DNA of 51,585 bases, taken from NCBI GenBank assembly GCA_021464525.1, contig JADRCO010000120.1:1-51585 (forward strand), read 5' to 3'. The notes below the pieces were generated by a model that saw only the letters and a program-made list of their open reading frames with translations, made no database searches and was not told where the DNA came from. A program made the position numbers and the translations under genes. Position 1 is the first letter of the stretch, and every line of letters starts with the position of its first letter. Shown in pieces: positions 1 through 10,480 of this stretch. This DNA is from Rhizophagus sp. LPA8_4_AMF. Its lineage: Eukaryota; Glomeromycota; Glomeromycetes; Glomerales; Glomeraceae.

Positions 1-1380
1 TTTGTCACGTCCTATGTATCACATGCATAATTTCGGCCAAATTTTATAACGCTGGCCAAATTTTCATTTTTGGATTATTAGCTAACGTTACACAACCCAA
101 AAAAAGGCAATTTTATTTTTCAGCAAAATTCAAAGTTTTTGTTACACAAGACATCCAAAAAAGGAAATTATTTGAAGATCTTTTAATTCCGGCCGGATTT
201 ACAAAATCACGTGGCACTGGCGATGCATCGCCATGGCGATAAAAAACAATACCCTAAAATAAATTACATACAATAGCAAACTTTTTTTTTTATCATTTTT
301 ATCAAGGGATTAATTAATGTATTATTATGGAATTTACTAATAAAATTTTTATTTAATAAATTTATTATTAAGACGCTATTGTTTAAATGATGTCACAATT
401 AGTTAATCAAAAATGTGAAATCATGATGGATTGATAAAAGAAATTATAGTTTTAAAACGCAAAAGAACATACAAAAAAAAAAAAAAAAAATATTTTATTA
501 AATACGCTTATCAGTCATAAATTTAACATTTTAATAGTGATATGATTCGTTATAATGAGAATTTGAAAAAATAATTTTTTCGAAAAAATTTAAAATTCGG
601 TATATCATAACAAATCTAAATAAAATTGTGTCGATTTATGATTTTTTTTTTCAAATAATTCAATAAAATAATTCTTTAATAAAGGATTTTTATTTCTTAA
701 TAGGTATGACAATTACGTTTTGACATTATATATTCGTATGAATATAATCAAACCTATAGGAAAGAATTTTGTAATCTCCGCCAATCATTTATCAAAAAAT
801 TCAGACGCAATGAAATTCATCTCGTCGGCGCAATTTTTTTTTTCTTTACGAAGCTGATTTAAACTAATCTCGGAAATGGTCTTGCAGAACAATCAATCTG
901 TGAGAAAGTGGAGGAAATCAAAGACTCAGCAGCATCTAGTGAAGCAATGACTAGAGATGTGGATATTTTTTTCTTCTCAAATCTCTATTCAATATTGCAA
1001 ACTACGAAATTCTTACACTCTCTTCTATATAGATAAATTATATTAGCTGTAGAAATTTTATAAAAAAGCAGGAGAGCAAATAACTTGATGTTGAATTGGG
1101 TCTCCCACATAGGGCTTATATTACATTTAAAAGTATAACGCAGAATAAATCTTTTTATTGTTTATATTTTTATTACTACAATATTATTATATCTTAAAGA
1201 TTAAAACAATTACAATATTTTATGAATATAACAACGTTTTAGTTTTTTTCCTGTTGTTAAATCTAACTCCCATGAGATAGCCCTAAAAAAGACATCTTTG
1301 CAGCTATACTTTTGAATTTCTAGATTTAGATGTTTAAATCAGCAATTTTGCAATTATTAGAAAAGTGATCATTCAATTAT
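1..1380. other. AT-rich spacer without a supported gene
   Basis: No long reading frame or recognisable domain is visible. A perfect 14-bp palindrome (GGCGATGCATCGCC, 219-232) sits in a small GC-rich patch that also holds CACGTG. Bases 26-70 repeat the phrase cataatt..ggccaaa, which recurs at 4207-4262, so this edge may belong to a dispersed repeat. Around 863-985 the plus strand has an open, mixed-composition stretch without a start that could be an old exon; I cannot assign it. Confidence 0.4.
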
Positions 1381-1735
1381 TCACCTACATTATCGAACTG
1401 TTCGATCCGTTTGTCAGTTTGTTTGAGCGATTCTAAAAATCGTTCTTCAGTTCCTTTAAGTAAATTTTTAAACCGTTCTTCGGTTTCTTTAAGTGAATTT
1501 TCAAATTGTTCTTCGGACCATTAAGTGATTCTTAAACTGCCAACTGCATCAAAGCCAGAACTACCGTATCCGTAATCTGAAGTGACAGTAAAACGTGCAA
1601 TGGATAGGTAAAACTGATAAAATTCCTCACGCAATAGGTGCTGTTTGAATACATCTATCTTTTTTTTTCCAAACTGCCGCCGTTCCAAGACCTGCAAAAG
1701 TTGTAACCCCGTCATAAGTTATCGCATTCTCAAGA
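1381..1735 (-). pseudogene. Decayed coding fossil with heptad-like repeats
   Basis: The minus strand shows protein-like composition in more than one frame. Its clearest part (about 1384-1520) has a repeated ETEERF-type motif spaced by about 10 residues, rich in E, K and L, as in a coiled coil. Upstream of this is a 64-residue open stretch (1521-1715) with balanced amino-acid composition. No family is recognised. The sequence is interrupted and has no clean start-to-stop frame, so I treat it as a relic of either a host gene or a mobile element. Confidence 0.35.
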
Positions 1736-4020
1736 AATTTGACTAATAGAGAAAATTAACGTTATTTATATTCTTAATAAATTTATTTTATTACAGCACT
1801 GTATACATTATATTTATCGTTCACGAGACTTCTCGCATTTCCTGTGTTATTTGATAGGTCTCTCAAATTGCTTGAAATGTTCCTTGCTAAATATCTTCTA
1901 ATTGCGAATCTTTGGTCAAAATTTGACTAATAGAAGTGTGAGAGTAAGGTGGGTGTCCTTTTTAATTAAAAATTTTTGCGAAAGAGATTTTGAAATAATA
2001 GTGGTTTTGTATATAAAAATATATATCTGTATATACATTGTGACTTTATATAATAAAATGGAATTGATCAGTGGCTTCTTATGATATTAAAAAATTAATT
2101 TACTAATTAGTAAAATAATTATGCGAAAAAATGATTATTGTCCGTATGAAAAAATATAGTGCACCCCTTTTCTGTGGAATTAAGGATGTTTTAAATTCGC
2201 CAATCGAAAATCAAAAATTGTTGATAATTAAATTATATAATTGGTATGTAATTATAAAGCTCCGCATGAGCCGGACGATTTATTGATTTAAATATAGAAT
2301 TTGCGAAATGATCAGCTGATGATCACATGCGCAAATATTATTTTTGCTTAGTCCTAGAGTTCGCGAGCCGGCTCATAGTTCGTGAGTCAGCTCGAACGAG
2401 CTGCATTGAAGCTCGGCTCGAACGAGCCGAGCTCAAAAGATTATGAGCCACAGCTCGGCTCGGCTCGATATACCTGGCCCACGGCTCGTGCGGAGCACTA
2501 TTATGTAAAATTGTAAAAGTATAATTATATGACAAAAATATAATTAAAGTATTTTTAATGATATGTAAAACTTTAAGAGTATAATAAACGAATTATTAAA
2601 ATATTAAACTTAAGAAATTAAGTAACGTAAATATTAAGCATCTTCACTGATAAAGTCATAAAACGTATAATTTAATAAATTCAAAGTGTGAAGAGTATGT
2701 TTAATAAAGCGTATAATATAAATATCTACATATCCATCAATCCAATTTGCTCTATACACTTTTCCAAATTCATATTTATTTAATAACAGATAATAAATCA
2801 AAATTCTTTACAACAAATACTATAATTTGCTTTATTCATACTGGTGTGACCCCCTCCGTTTTTCCATTCATTCAAAATGCGTAATGCTTGACATTTTTTT
2901 CAGTTACGTTGGGGTCGTCAAGCCTCATTGTGACACAGCAAAGAACCACGAATAAAGGAAATTTTCTTAATATGTATTAATATATAACGTCTATAAGTCA
3001 GCTCTACAATTTACTTAGAATGATAAATGCAGTTATGAATACCAATATACTTGCTTAATAAAATCATTTTTCTTTTTCGCCCTGGAAATGATCGACAACG
3101 AAGATAGAATATACTAAAGTCAAAAACCAGTATTAAAATCTCATTCCGAACTCCAAGCAAGTTTTTTAGAGCAGTTAAAGATACAGCTAATAAAGGATTT
3201 CAAAAACTTTATTTTAAAGGAAACTAAAAAGTGCTATGTAACAAGGATCTACGACACCCAACTTATCGTTTATCGAGCCACGCTAGGTTTAGCTTGTCGC
3301 ACAGTTTCAGGCGTTGCCTAAGATATTTTTAATCTTTAGATAAAATAGAATAATATTAAAAATGAGAAAATGTTTATAAAAGAATTTAACAAAAAAAAAG
3401 CATTTTAGAGCTTTACCAAGCCATTTAAAATAATATCCTTTGAAGCGGAAATGCTTATGAAAAAACTTCACTTATGAATTGCGTACTTTTTTTAAAAAAT
3501 TTACCATAGCGTAATTAAAAAAAATTTATTGTTCTCCTCATTTTCATTATTTTGTACGGAGTGAATTTTAAGTTTTTTAGCATTCGCTACGAATTAAAGG
3601 GTGTCGACACATCAACCTATCCTAATATATAACTTTTCGAATTTCATTAGATCTTTAATAATATCAGGCGGAATTATGTAATTCCAGATCTGAAAAAATG
3701 CGTAGTTAATTATATGATCTCTAATTGAATGAAGTGTGTTTCTTTAATTAGTTTTATCATAAGAAATGGTAAAGCCATTTCTTTCAATAAGTAGTAATTC
3801 GCAATATATAAAATTACAGTACATTTCATGTAATAATGATAAGATATAGTGCCATAAATTTTATCGTTTTTATTTTGCTTTTGATTAGAGAAGAGCTCAT
3901 AGTTAAAACTTATAAACATTAATTTTGTGAAATACTTAATATTTATACACATTAACGCATAGTTAAAATTTCGTGGATATTAGATAAAAAAAAATTATTG
4001 ATACGGTCAATAAAACGTTA
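1736..4020. other. Gene-poor spacer
   Basis: Apart from the inverted-repeat element at 2259-2495 there is no supported gene. A 65-codon open stretch without an ATG lies at 3127-3321 on the plus strand. Its composition (mixed K, E, L, C, R) is less AT-driven than its surroundings, so it could be an orphan exon. The short frames at 1902-2084 and 3710-3952 are Y/I/N/K-rich, as random AT-rich DNA would give. Confidence 0.4.
2259..2495. mobile_element. MITE-like element with GAGCC-rich interior
   Basis: A 237-bp block is bounded by inverted ends GCTCCGCAYGAGCCG (2259-2273 and 2481-2495). It is filled with alternating GAGCCG / CGGCTC / GAGCTC phrases, far more GC-rich than the flanks. This is typical of short non-autonomous DNA transposons with subterminal transposase-binding repeats, hAT-like in style. 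I could not identify a convincing target-site duplication. No coding capacity is present; the 65-codon frame at 2338-2535 is a by-product. Confidence 0.6.
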
Positions 4021-4560
4021 ATGATAATTATAATAATAATAATAATAATAATTGTAATAAATGTTGGGAATATAATAATAATAATCATAATAATCGTAAT
4101 AAATAGGGAAAAATAGTCGAAAAAAATACTAATAATGATCGTAATAAATAATGGTTGGAAAAATAATGATGATAGTCGAAAAATGATACTGAATTTTGCA
4201 CTTAATGCCGGCCAAGATCCTCATAATTCTGGCCAAAATCGCCATAATTCTTGCCAGGGTGCTTATTTTCGGGGGTGCTTACTAACCGCAAAATACGGTA
4301 ATAATTGTAATAAATAATGGGAATAATGTTCGAAAAATAATAAAGATCGTAATAAATAATGCTTAATGTTTGTAATCGAAAAATAATAATAATTGTAATA
4401 AATAATGGTAATAATAGTCGATATGGGAATAAAAAAATGCCAGTTCCGGCTCATCAACTGTACCGAAAACGTAAAATAAAGGTTTAAATAACAATAGAAA
4501 TCATAGTAGACGAAAAAGTTAAATAAAGGCTTAATCATTAAAACGGATAATAAAAAAATA
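4021..4560. repeat. AAT/AATAAT microsatellite and degenerate minisatellite 3' of HMG copy 1
   Basis: Runs of aataat/aataatcgtaat alternate with longer phrases containing 'cgaaaaat', 'gtaataaataatgg' and 'ggctcatcaactgtacc'. The last phrase resembles the reverse complement of the region coding the HMG tail (for example 4650-4680). A tandem phrase of about 21 bp, ggccaaaatcgccataattct, occupies 4207-4262. The array merges into the 3' end of the HMG coding region, and comparable arrays follow the other four copies. Confidence 0.6.
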
Positions 4561-5040
4561 CTAATAGAAGTAATAACAATTATCGAAATAATCATAGTAA
4601 TAATGATTGTAAAAATAGTCGAAGTAAGCATAAAAGAATAACGGTTCAACCGGTTCATCAACTATGATATTGGGTTGACTAGGTGGTGATGGTGGTGGTG
4701 GAGGTGGGGACGAAAAGTTTTCGTGAATAAATATTAGGGTATCATTTTGTCTCATTTCCTTCAACCGATTTTCTGCCAGGTCAGAGAGTCTTTTGTAAGC
4801 TTCTTTTACCTCCGAAGGCTCTTTTGACCAAGATAAACTTATATAGGGCGATATTTTTGTCATAGAGATATTGTCACTGATCCTTTTCCTAAGTTCTTTT
4901 ATATACGCCAACCTATAAATAAAAAATCGATTTGGAGCTCTTGACCCCAGTTTCTCATCGGACCTACGACTTAAGATATCTTCTACCGTCAATTCTGGCG
5001 GATAAGGTACGTTGATTAGTGGAATTTTGTTGGTACTCAT
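4561..5040 (-). CDS. MATA_HMG-type HMG-box protein, copy 1
   Basis: Single-exon gene of 159 residues. The N-terminus has a family signature with PYPPELTVEDILSRR at about 12-26. An HMG-box-like segment follows at about 35-101: APNRFFIYR opens helix 1, the conserved core Trp sits in SLSWSKEPSEVKEAYKRL (helix 2), and a basic helix 3 follows. HMG boxes of the fungal mating-type class bind and bend DNA in the nucleus. The tail is a polyproline run and then a Tyr-rich end (..CYYFY) that lies in AAT-repeat DNA. The start is the only ATG near the conserved N-terminus. ISDNISMTKISPYIS places this copy with copy 5 rather than copies 2-4. A role in mating is not shown by sequence. Confidence 0.88.
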   Translation of the reverse strand: MSTNKIPLINVPYPPELTVEDILSRRSDEKLGSRAPNRFFIYRLAYIKELRKRISDNISMTKISPYISLSWSKEPSEVKEAYKRLSDLAENRLKEMRQNDTLIFIHENFSSPPPPPPSPPSQPNIIVDEPVEPLFFYAYFDYFYNHYYYDYFDNCYYFY

Positions 5041-5090
5041 TCTTTAAAAATTATAGAAATGACTTTTTCTTGGCTGTTAAGAAGGAATGA

Positions 5091-5133
5091 ATATTTATAA
5101 GCATTTTTAAATAATTTCGGGAAACAGATTCCG
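5091..5133 (-). promoter_or_regulatory. Core promoter of HMG copy 1: TATA box plus CGG-N10-CCG
   Basis: On the minus strand a TATA-like TTATAAATAT (5091-5100) lies about 51-60 bp before the ATG. CGG (5118-5120) and CCG (5131-5133) are separated by 10 bases. The half-sites match the other four copies while the centre differs, and here the spacing is one base longer. CGG..CCG dyads are the classical target shape of fungal Zn2Cys6 regulators; that link is inference. Confidence 0.5.
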
Positions 5134-7034
5134 ACTAATTATTAATTTAACCAATGACTGAAAGGGTAATTGTACTTTTATCTGACAAATTTTGTGACAA
5201 CTTTTTTGTTGCACAATTCTACAAGTCACATAATGAATAAATTAAATCAGTCAACCATTTAAAACTTTTTTTAATAAGCTAAACTAAAATTAGAGAGAGT
5301 TGAAAGATTAAAGATTATCCGAAGAAAAATAATCATCCCTGCATATTTTACCGTTTAACGGTGTCATTCATAAAGTTGTGAATTTGTAAATTTATTTTTT
5401 TTCACCTGTTTAAACGGTTTAATATATAATAAATAATAAAACTTATATCACTTATTTTAGCAAGATTAATAAAAAAGTGATTTAATAAAATATTACTGTT
5501 AATTATAATTATACAATATATACCTTTTTAATTTAATGAAAATATATCAAGAGATGATTTTAAGAAGAAGTGACTATTCAAAATTTAAATAAAGTGTAGA
5601 ACTAGTTGCACGTTACACTTTTAATTTCATAATATGGTATGTGAATACAAATGAAAGAGAAGATTAAACTTTGTAAATATTTCAAAGGGTTAGTTTCATA
5701 GTTTCAATGTTATTTTATATTGTATAATAGCACATGCATAGTTATCGGAATATCTTTTCACTTTATTTTTTTTTACTAATGCTGTTTTATTGATGCATTG
5801 GCATGTTATATTTTAATTGACGCAGTTCTTTCTTATTTCTTGATCAACCAATCTTATTTATGACAATTGAGTTATTGATGCACCATTTCGATTCAAAGCG
5901 GAGGTGGTTAAAATGGTTAATTATCTAAAAAAATATTTAAATTATGTTTAAATAATATTGGATGCTGCAAGATGCGTAAAACGCTTTCTTTTCTTTAAAA
6001 ATTAATCTTAGACGATCCTTCAATCATAAATTTTCAAATATGTTGTTATTTTATGCAACATGACTTTCAAACTGCATTAGCGTTAAACTCTAATTTGTAA
6101 ACAATATTACAAATTATATATTACTTTTTAATATAATTAAACTTGAAAATTTTCACTTTAAATCAAGAAAATAATTTTGCGCAAATAATCAAATTTTCAA
6201 AATTTTCGTCGCCAGTGTATAGTAGAGATATTAAATTGATATAACAAATTGTTTCATATAATACAAAGAAATGAATGATAAATGATTTTCCGTAATAAGA
6301 TATATAATTAATATAATGAAATTATACGATGTAATATTATACAAATATAATTAACAATGAAATCATCATAATTTATGACGTTTATTCTCTTTACGATCAT
6401 TCGAGATTTTTTTTTGCTTTTTTTTTTGCTTTGTTATTTTTACGTTTATAGGTTTTAAAGGTTTTAAGGGATAATTCAAAGCCTTTCATATATGTAAAAT
6501 TAAGAATAATATTGCTATAATAGTTTCCTCTTATTTAACATATAAGTTATTATATCTTCTATGACAAATGCATATGCTAAAGCACATGAAAATCATTTTC
6601 AAAAAATCTAATTATGGATAATTAATTCGGATGTTCCCACCAGTCACAAATTTGCCCAATAAATAAGCACATTCCTCAACAATAAAAATTCGGAGTCTGA
6701 CTTCATACAAAATAAATGAAGTATAAAAATTTTTCAGGAAAAAAAATTGACTCAGCCAACCGGGAACAAAAATCGGCACCAATGAAGATACTTTCACATG
6801 ATCAAGCCGAGGGACGATTAAAATTTCATATTGTGTACCTTACCTGTTATATTAATTCTATTATTTAATTATTTTTATTTTATTAAAAAAATCTGTCAAT
6901 TTTCCGTAATATATTTTAATTATTGAACTTACTCTTAGTTACTTTTTAAATAACGTGTTAACAGTGTACACAGCGAACTGTAAATTAGAACAATACAGTA
7001 CGGCAAATTTAATTAATTAATATCGTATTAAATA

Positions 7035-7315
7035 AGGGGTCTGGTTCATTTCATCGACAATCATTTCACCGACAGTTTTGAAATCCTAACCCACTTACCC
7101 TAACCCTAGCTCTAACCCTAATTCCTTACCCAACCCTAATCCTAACCCTAATTTTCCTACCTAACCCTAACTCAATCCTAAATTCCCTTGTCGGTGAGAT
7201 GATTGTCGGCGAAACATTTGTCTGCGAAATACTTGCGAAATGACCCTGGTGGTGAAACGTCTATTGGTGAGATAATTGTCAGTGAAATGATTGTCGGTGA
7301 AATGAATGCGACCCT
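7035..7315. mobile_element. TA-flanked inverted-repeat element with telomere-like interior
   Basis: The ends are near-perfect inverted repeats of about 35 bp. The left begins AGGGGTCTGGTTCATTTCA and the right, read inward, begins AGGGTCGCATTCATTTCA; both continue with CGACAATCATTTCAC. The ends are bounded by TA dinucleotides (7033-7034 and 7316-7317), the target of Tc1/mariner-type transposases. The interior carries multiple degenerate CCCTAA units (7082-7190), then more internal copies of the 'GATTGTCGGTGAAATG' phrase. There is no coding capacity, so it would be non-autonomous. Confidence 0.6.
7088..7190. repeat. Degenerate CCCTAA/TTAGGG-like array
   Basis: Several imperfect CCCTAA or CCTAACC units sit in about 100 bp, interrupted by 'attcctta' and 'ttttccta' spacers. 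The array lies entirely inside the inverted-repeat element, with ordinary unit sequence on either side. It is therefore interstitial, not a chromosome end. Confidence 0.6.
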
Positions 7316-8455
7316 TAATAAGCCAATATTTTAGTTTATTAATGCAAACTGAGTAATAGCATTTGTTGATAAATTAAAATAATTCATTTCTCAATGTTAT
7401 TCCAAACCTAAGAACAACATATTTTTATGGTGATAAATTACATCGATTCCTATTACAAGCAAATATTAGCGAAGATTATTTGCTTATATTTTTAAATAAA
7501 TTTATTCATTTTTAGGAAAAACAAAGTAATAATATAATTACATTCGTTATAATTTACAAAGTTGCAATTATAAAATCGTATTACGATAAGATTGGTAATG
7601 TATAGTCCGGTAATTAAAAGTCGCGCAAGACGATATCGTTCAGGAGAAAAAAGTAAAAATATCTTGTAGTTCGTGAAAACTTCCTGATAAAATTTAAGAT
7701 TTTATTATTAAATAATCAGAAATCGTCCCTTTTTATCAAATAGTGCAAGAAATCACTAGAAATCACAATAAAGAATAATTTAATATTTTAAATTTATAAG
7801 AATTATTCTTAAAAAATCTTAAAATATGATTCTTCAAGTATTCTTCATAATTATGATTTATACCATGAGAAAATTTAAAGTCATCTCCTATCAATTAATA
7901 TATACAATTAATTATATAACAAATAGAAAAGGGTATTTAAGTAAACTTAAATTACTTTATCGGTTATTTTGCTTTTTTTTATTTAGATTCTTAATTATTC
8001 TTAAAAGTACTTATTTTCAATCAAAACTTACAGTTAAATCTCATAAACAAATATTGTGACCAATGGCGAAAAACGTATGTAAAAAACGAAAAAAAAATTA
8101 TATGCTGTATGTATATACTGTATACTTATGAAAAAACTAGTAAATCTAATTTATACTAAATACATAAAATAGTTAGAAAAATGATACGGGTGCCAGTTTA
8201 TAAACAAAATCAAATAAACGACAAAGGTAAAAATATTAATAAACGACTAAAAAAACTTTTAATAAAAGTAAAACTATCTAATAGTAATAAATAGATAAGG
8301 AATGCTAGCTCGTCAACGATATCAAATAAACGAAAAGGTGAAAAAAAGTTTTTTTTTAACGAAAAAATTAAAAAAAAAAAAAGTTGGGATAATAGTCGAA
8401 ATAATCACGAAAAGGCAAATAAAGGTTATTATTATAACGGCTAATAGAAAAATGT

Positions 8456-8911
8456 TTAATAAAAATGATGACAATCATTGTAATAATCATAATAATAATA
8501 ATCGTAATAGTAATCGAAACAAGGATAAAAGAATATCGGTTCACCAACTATATCATTATTAGTAGGTGGTTGTGGTTGAGAGGAAAAATTATCGTATATA
8601 ATTATTAGATTATCATTTTGTCTTATTTCCTTCAACCGATTTTCTGCCAGGTCAGAGAGATTTTTATAAGCTTGCTTTACCTCAGGAGGTTCTCTGGACC
8701 AAGAAGAACTTATTTGGGGTGAAATTCTGGTCATAGAGATATTTTCACCGATTATTTTCCTGAGCTCTTTTATGTACGCCAACCTATAAATGAAAAACTG
8801 ATTTGGAGCTTTCGATCGTAGTCTATCCTCGGTTCTACGGCTTAAGATTTCTTCGACAGTCAATTCTGGTGGATAAGGTACGTTGATGAGTGGAATTTCG
8901 TTAGCGCTCAT
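8456..8911 (-). CDS. MATA_HMG-type HMG-box protein, copy 2
   Basis: A 151-residue single-exon paralogue. The HMG-box-like region (about 35-100) has APNQFFIYRLAYIKELRKI, then MTRISPQISSSW and EVKQAYKNLSDLAENRLKE. It belongs to the inner group with copies 3 and 4 (IGENISM and SPQISSSW instead of SDN and SPYIS). The proline tract is almost lost (SSQPQPPTNN) and the tail is Asp/Tyr-rich (YYYDYYNDCHHFY), so box and tail evolve at different rates. The plus-strand frame 8302-8562 overlaps the tail region and is a repeat artefact. Confidence 0.87.
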   Translation of the reverse strand: MSANEIPLINVPYPPELTVEEILSRRTEDRLRSKAPNQFFIYRLAYIKELRKIIGENISMTRISPQISSSWSREPPEVKQAYKNLSDLAENRLKEIRQNDNLIIIYDNFSSQPQPPTNNDIVGEPIFFYPCFDYYYDYYYYDYYNDCHHFY

Positions 8912-8980
8912 ATTTAAAGATTGTAATGATTTTTTTTTTTTTCATAAAAATAAGGACTGTTTAAGCATGATGGAAGTGAT

Positions 8981-9019
8981 ATTTATATACACTTTTTTAA
9001 GTTTCGGAATTAAATTCCG
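8981..9019 (-). promoter_or_regulatory. Core promoter of HMG copy 2
   Basis: On the minus strand TATATAAAT (8981-8989) is preceded by the perfect 15-bp dyad CGGAATTTAATTCCG (9005-9019), about 94 bp from the ATG. The surrounding 60 bp are nearly identical to copy 3. Confidence 0.55.
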
Positions 9020-9309
9020 GTTATGCTTATGATATAAAAAAAAATGGATTGATAACTGATTGTGATCGGTGACTGGAGTAATTGCGTACTTTTATGTGAT
9101 ACTTTTTTGATGTCACAATCCAAGTCTCGGTATTTTTATGTACAATTAAAGATAACTGGTTCTATTAGTACACTATAATACTGTATATTAAACTGGTTTA
9201 CAAATAAACAATGGTGATATAAATCACTGTAATAACCGAATAGAGTGTTATCATCGTTTTTCATCTGAACTTTTTAAGATGCACTATTCCATTATTTTAC
9301 TAAATTAAA

Positions 9310-9420
9310 ATAAATTGTGGAACGAGTGACAGATTACACTTTTAATTTTATAATATTTATGTGAACTTTTAACCCCATTATTTGGGCTTTGTATATATTT
9401 GGTTTCTTATAAAATTATTA
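9310..9420 (-). promoter_or_regulatory. Distal conserved block upstream of HMG copy 2
   Basis: The block 'gtggaacgagtgacagatta' through 'aaccccattatttgggcttt' is about 400-500 bp upstream of the start. It recurs in copies 3 (14338-14405), 4 (19534-19605) and, more diverged, 5 (25556-25635). It has no open frame and looks better conserved than the DNA on either side. It could be an enhancer-like element, an alternative 5' exon or a non-coding transcript; the sequence does not decide. Confidence 0.35.
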
Positions 9421-10480
9421 TTTGTCATAATAGTATCACATATCTTGCTATCATCAATATCTTCGACTTTATTTTTTTTTACTTTTGAATATTTTTTTAT
9501 TTGGCGTAGTTCAAATATCATTTTCCGATCAACCAATCAAAATTTTTCATTCATATGACAATTAATAACAGGCTTGTTGAAATTTATACTATACCATCTT
9601 ATTATTTTTCGGATAAATTACAATGTTTATGCGATTCGCATAAACAATTGACGATTATAATCGACATGATTGTTGTGGAGAGGCCCATTCACGATTCTTT
9701 CAAGAAAACTTAAAATGGTTAAATAATTAAGTAATGCAAGATGACACAAGATACGTAGAATACTTCTCCAGTTTTCATAATAGGATTTAGTTCTTTCTAA
9801 ATATATAATGTATATATATATATATATATAGTAGTCTTTTATGTAACATGATCTTTAATTTATTTTCAAAATTCTTTGGCGTCACGTCTTTATTGTCATG
9901 CGTCAAATCTATTTAGTTTCAAAATTTGCATCTTTCTTTGAACAATTAGACTTGGAAACTTTCACATTGAATAACCAGGAAAACAAATTGGCGCGGATGA
10001 ACGATTTTTAAAATTTTCCATTATAATTTACTAGCGATTTTTGACACAAGGATTGTTTCTTAATATATTCATTTAGCCTAATGAATGAATAATAAAGGAA
10101 TTTTTACCATAATAAGATACAATTATAATTATGATAACAATTAAATAATAATATAATTATGATAACAGATCATTCTAAAATTTTACTTTATAATTTTTTA
10201 CGAATATAGTAGTTTTAAAGAACAATTTAAAATTTTTACATTGATGCAATAAAAGTATTAGTTGAAAGTAATACTTAAAAATTACCGCCTTTTTAACTTA
10301 TTAGTCATTTATTAGTTATGCTTTACAGCCGACTCGCGTCAAAAAATACCATTTATAGCTAGATCGACTCATACTCTGCATACAGCATACTGCGGCAGTA
10401 TTAAATCGGATCGCCAAAAATTTTAATAATTTATTGCATGAATGTACGTACATTTAAAGTAATATATTTAATTTTTCATC

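Larger units (their letters stand above)
4021..6400 (-). repeat. HMG duplication unit 1
   Basis: This is the leftmost of five related blocks. Besides the gene and promoter it retains the upstream phrase ending GTTACACTTTTAATTTCATAA (5612-5632). It also keeps a far-upstream stretch (about 6040-6390) that matches unit 5 best: 'aacatgactttcaa', 'ttgcgcaaataatcaaattttcaaaattt', 'gtttattctctttacgatcatt'. Its extent was judged by eye and the limits are approximate. Confidence 0.6.
6401..7839. other. Spacer between HMG units 1 and 2
   Basis: No gene is supported. The 61-codon minus frame at 6612-6797 is not conserved beside other copies. The only structured feature is the TA-flanked element with a telomere-like interior at 7035-7315. 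Confidence 0.4.
7840..10480 (-). repeat. HMG duplication unit 2
   Basis: The left flank (about 7895-8120: 'caattaattatataacaaat', 'atgctgtatgtatata') matches unit 3 at 12840-13045. The right side shares the distal block 'tgtggaacgagtgacagatt' (9314-9333), 'accccattatttgggctttg' and the far phrase 'catgaatgtacgtac' with unit 3. Boundaries are approximate. Confidence 0.65.

Noticed and set aside
4263-4661. 132-codon minus-strand frame
   Set aside because: It is I/S/Y-rich low-complexity translation of the AAT-type repeats, overlaps the 3' end of HMG copy 1 in another frame, and has no counterpart behind the other copies.
7088-7190. Telomere or chromosome end
   Set aside because: The CCCTAA units are degenerate, interstitial and enclosed by element ends, with ordinary duplicated DNA on both sides.
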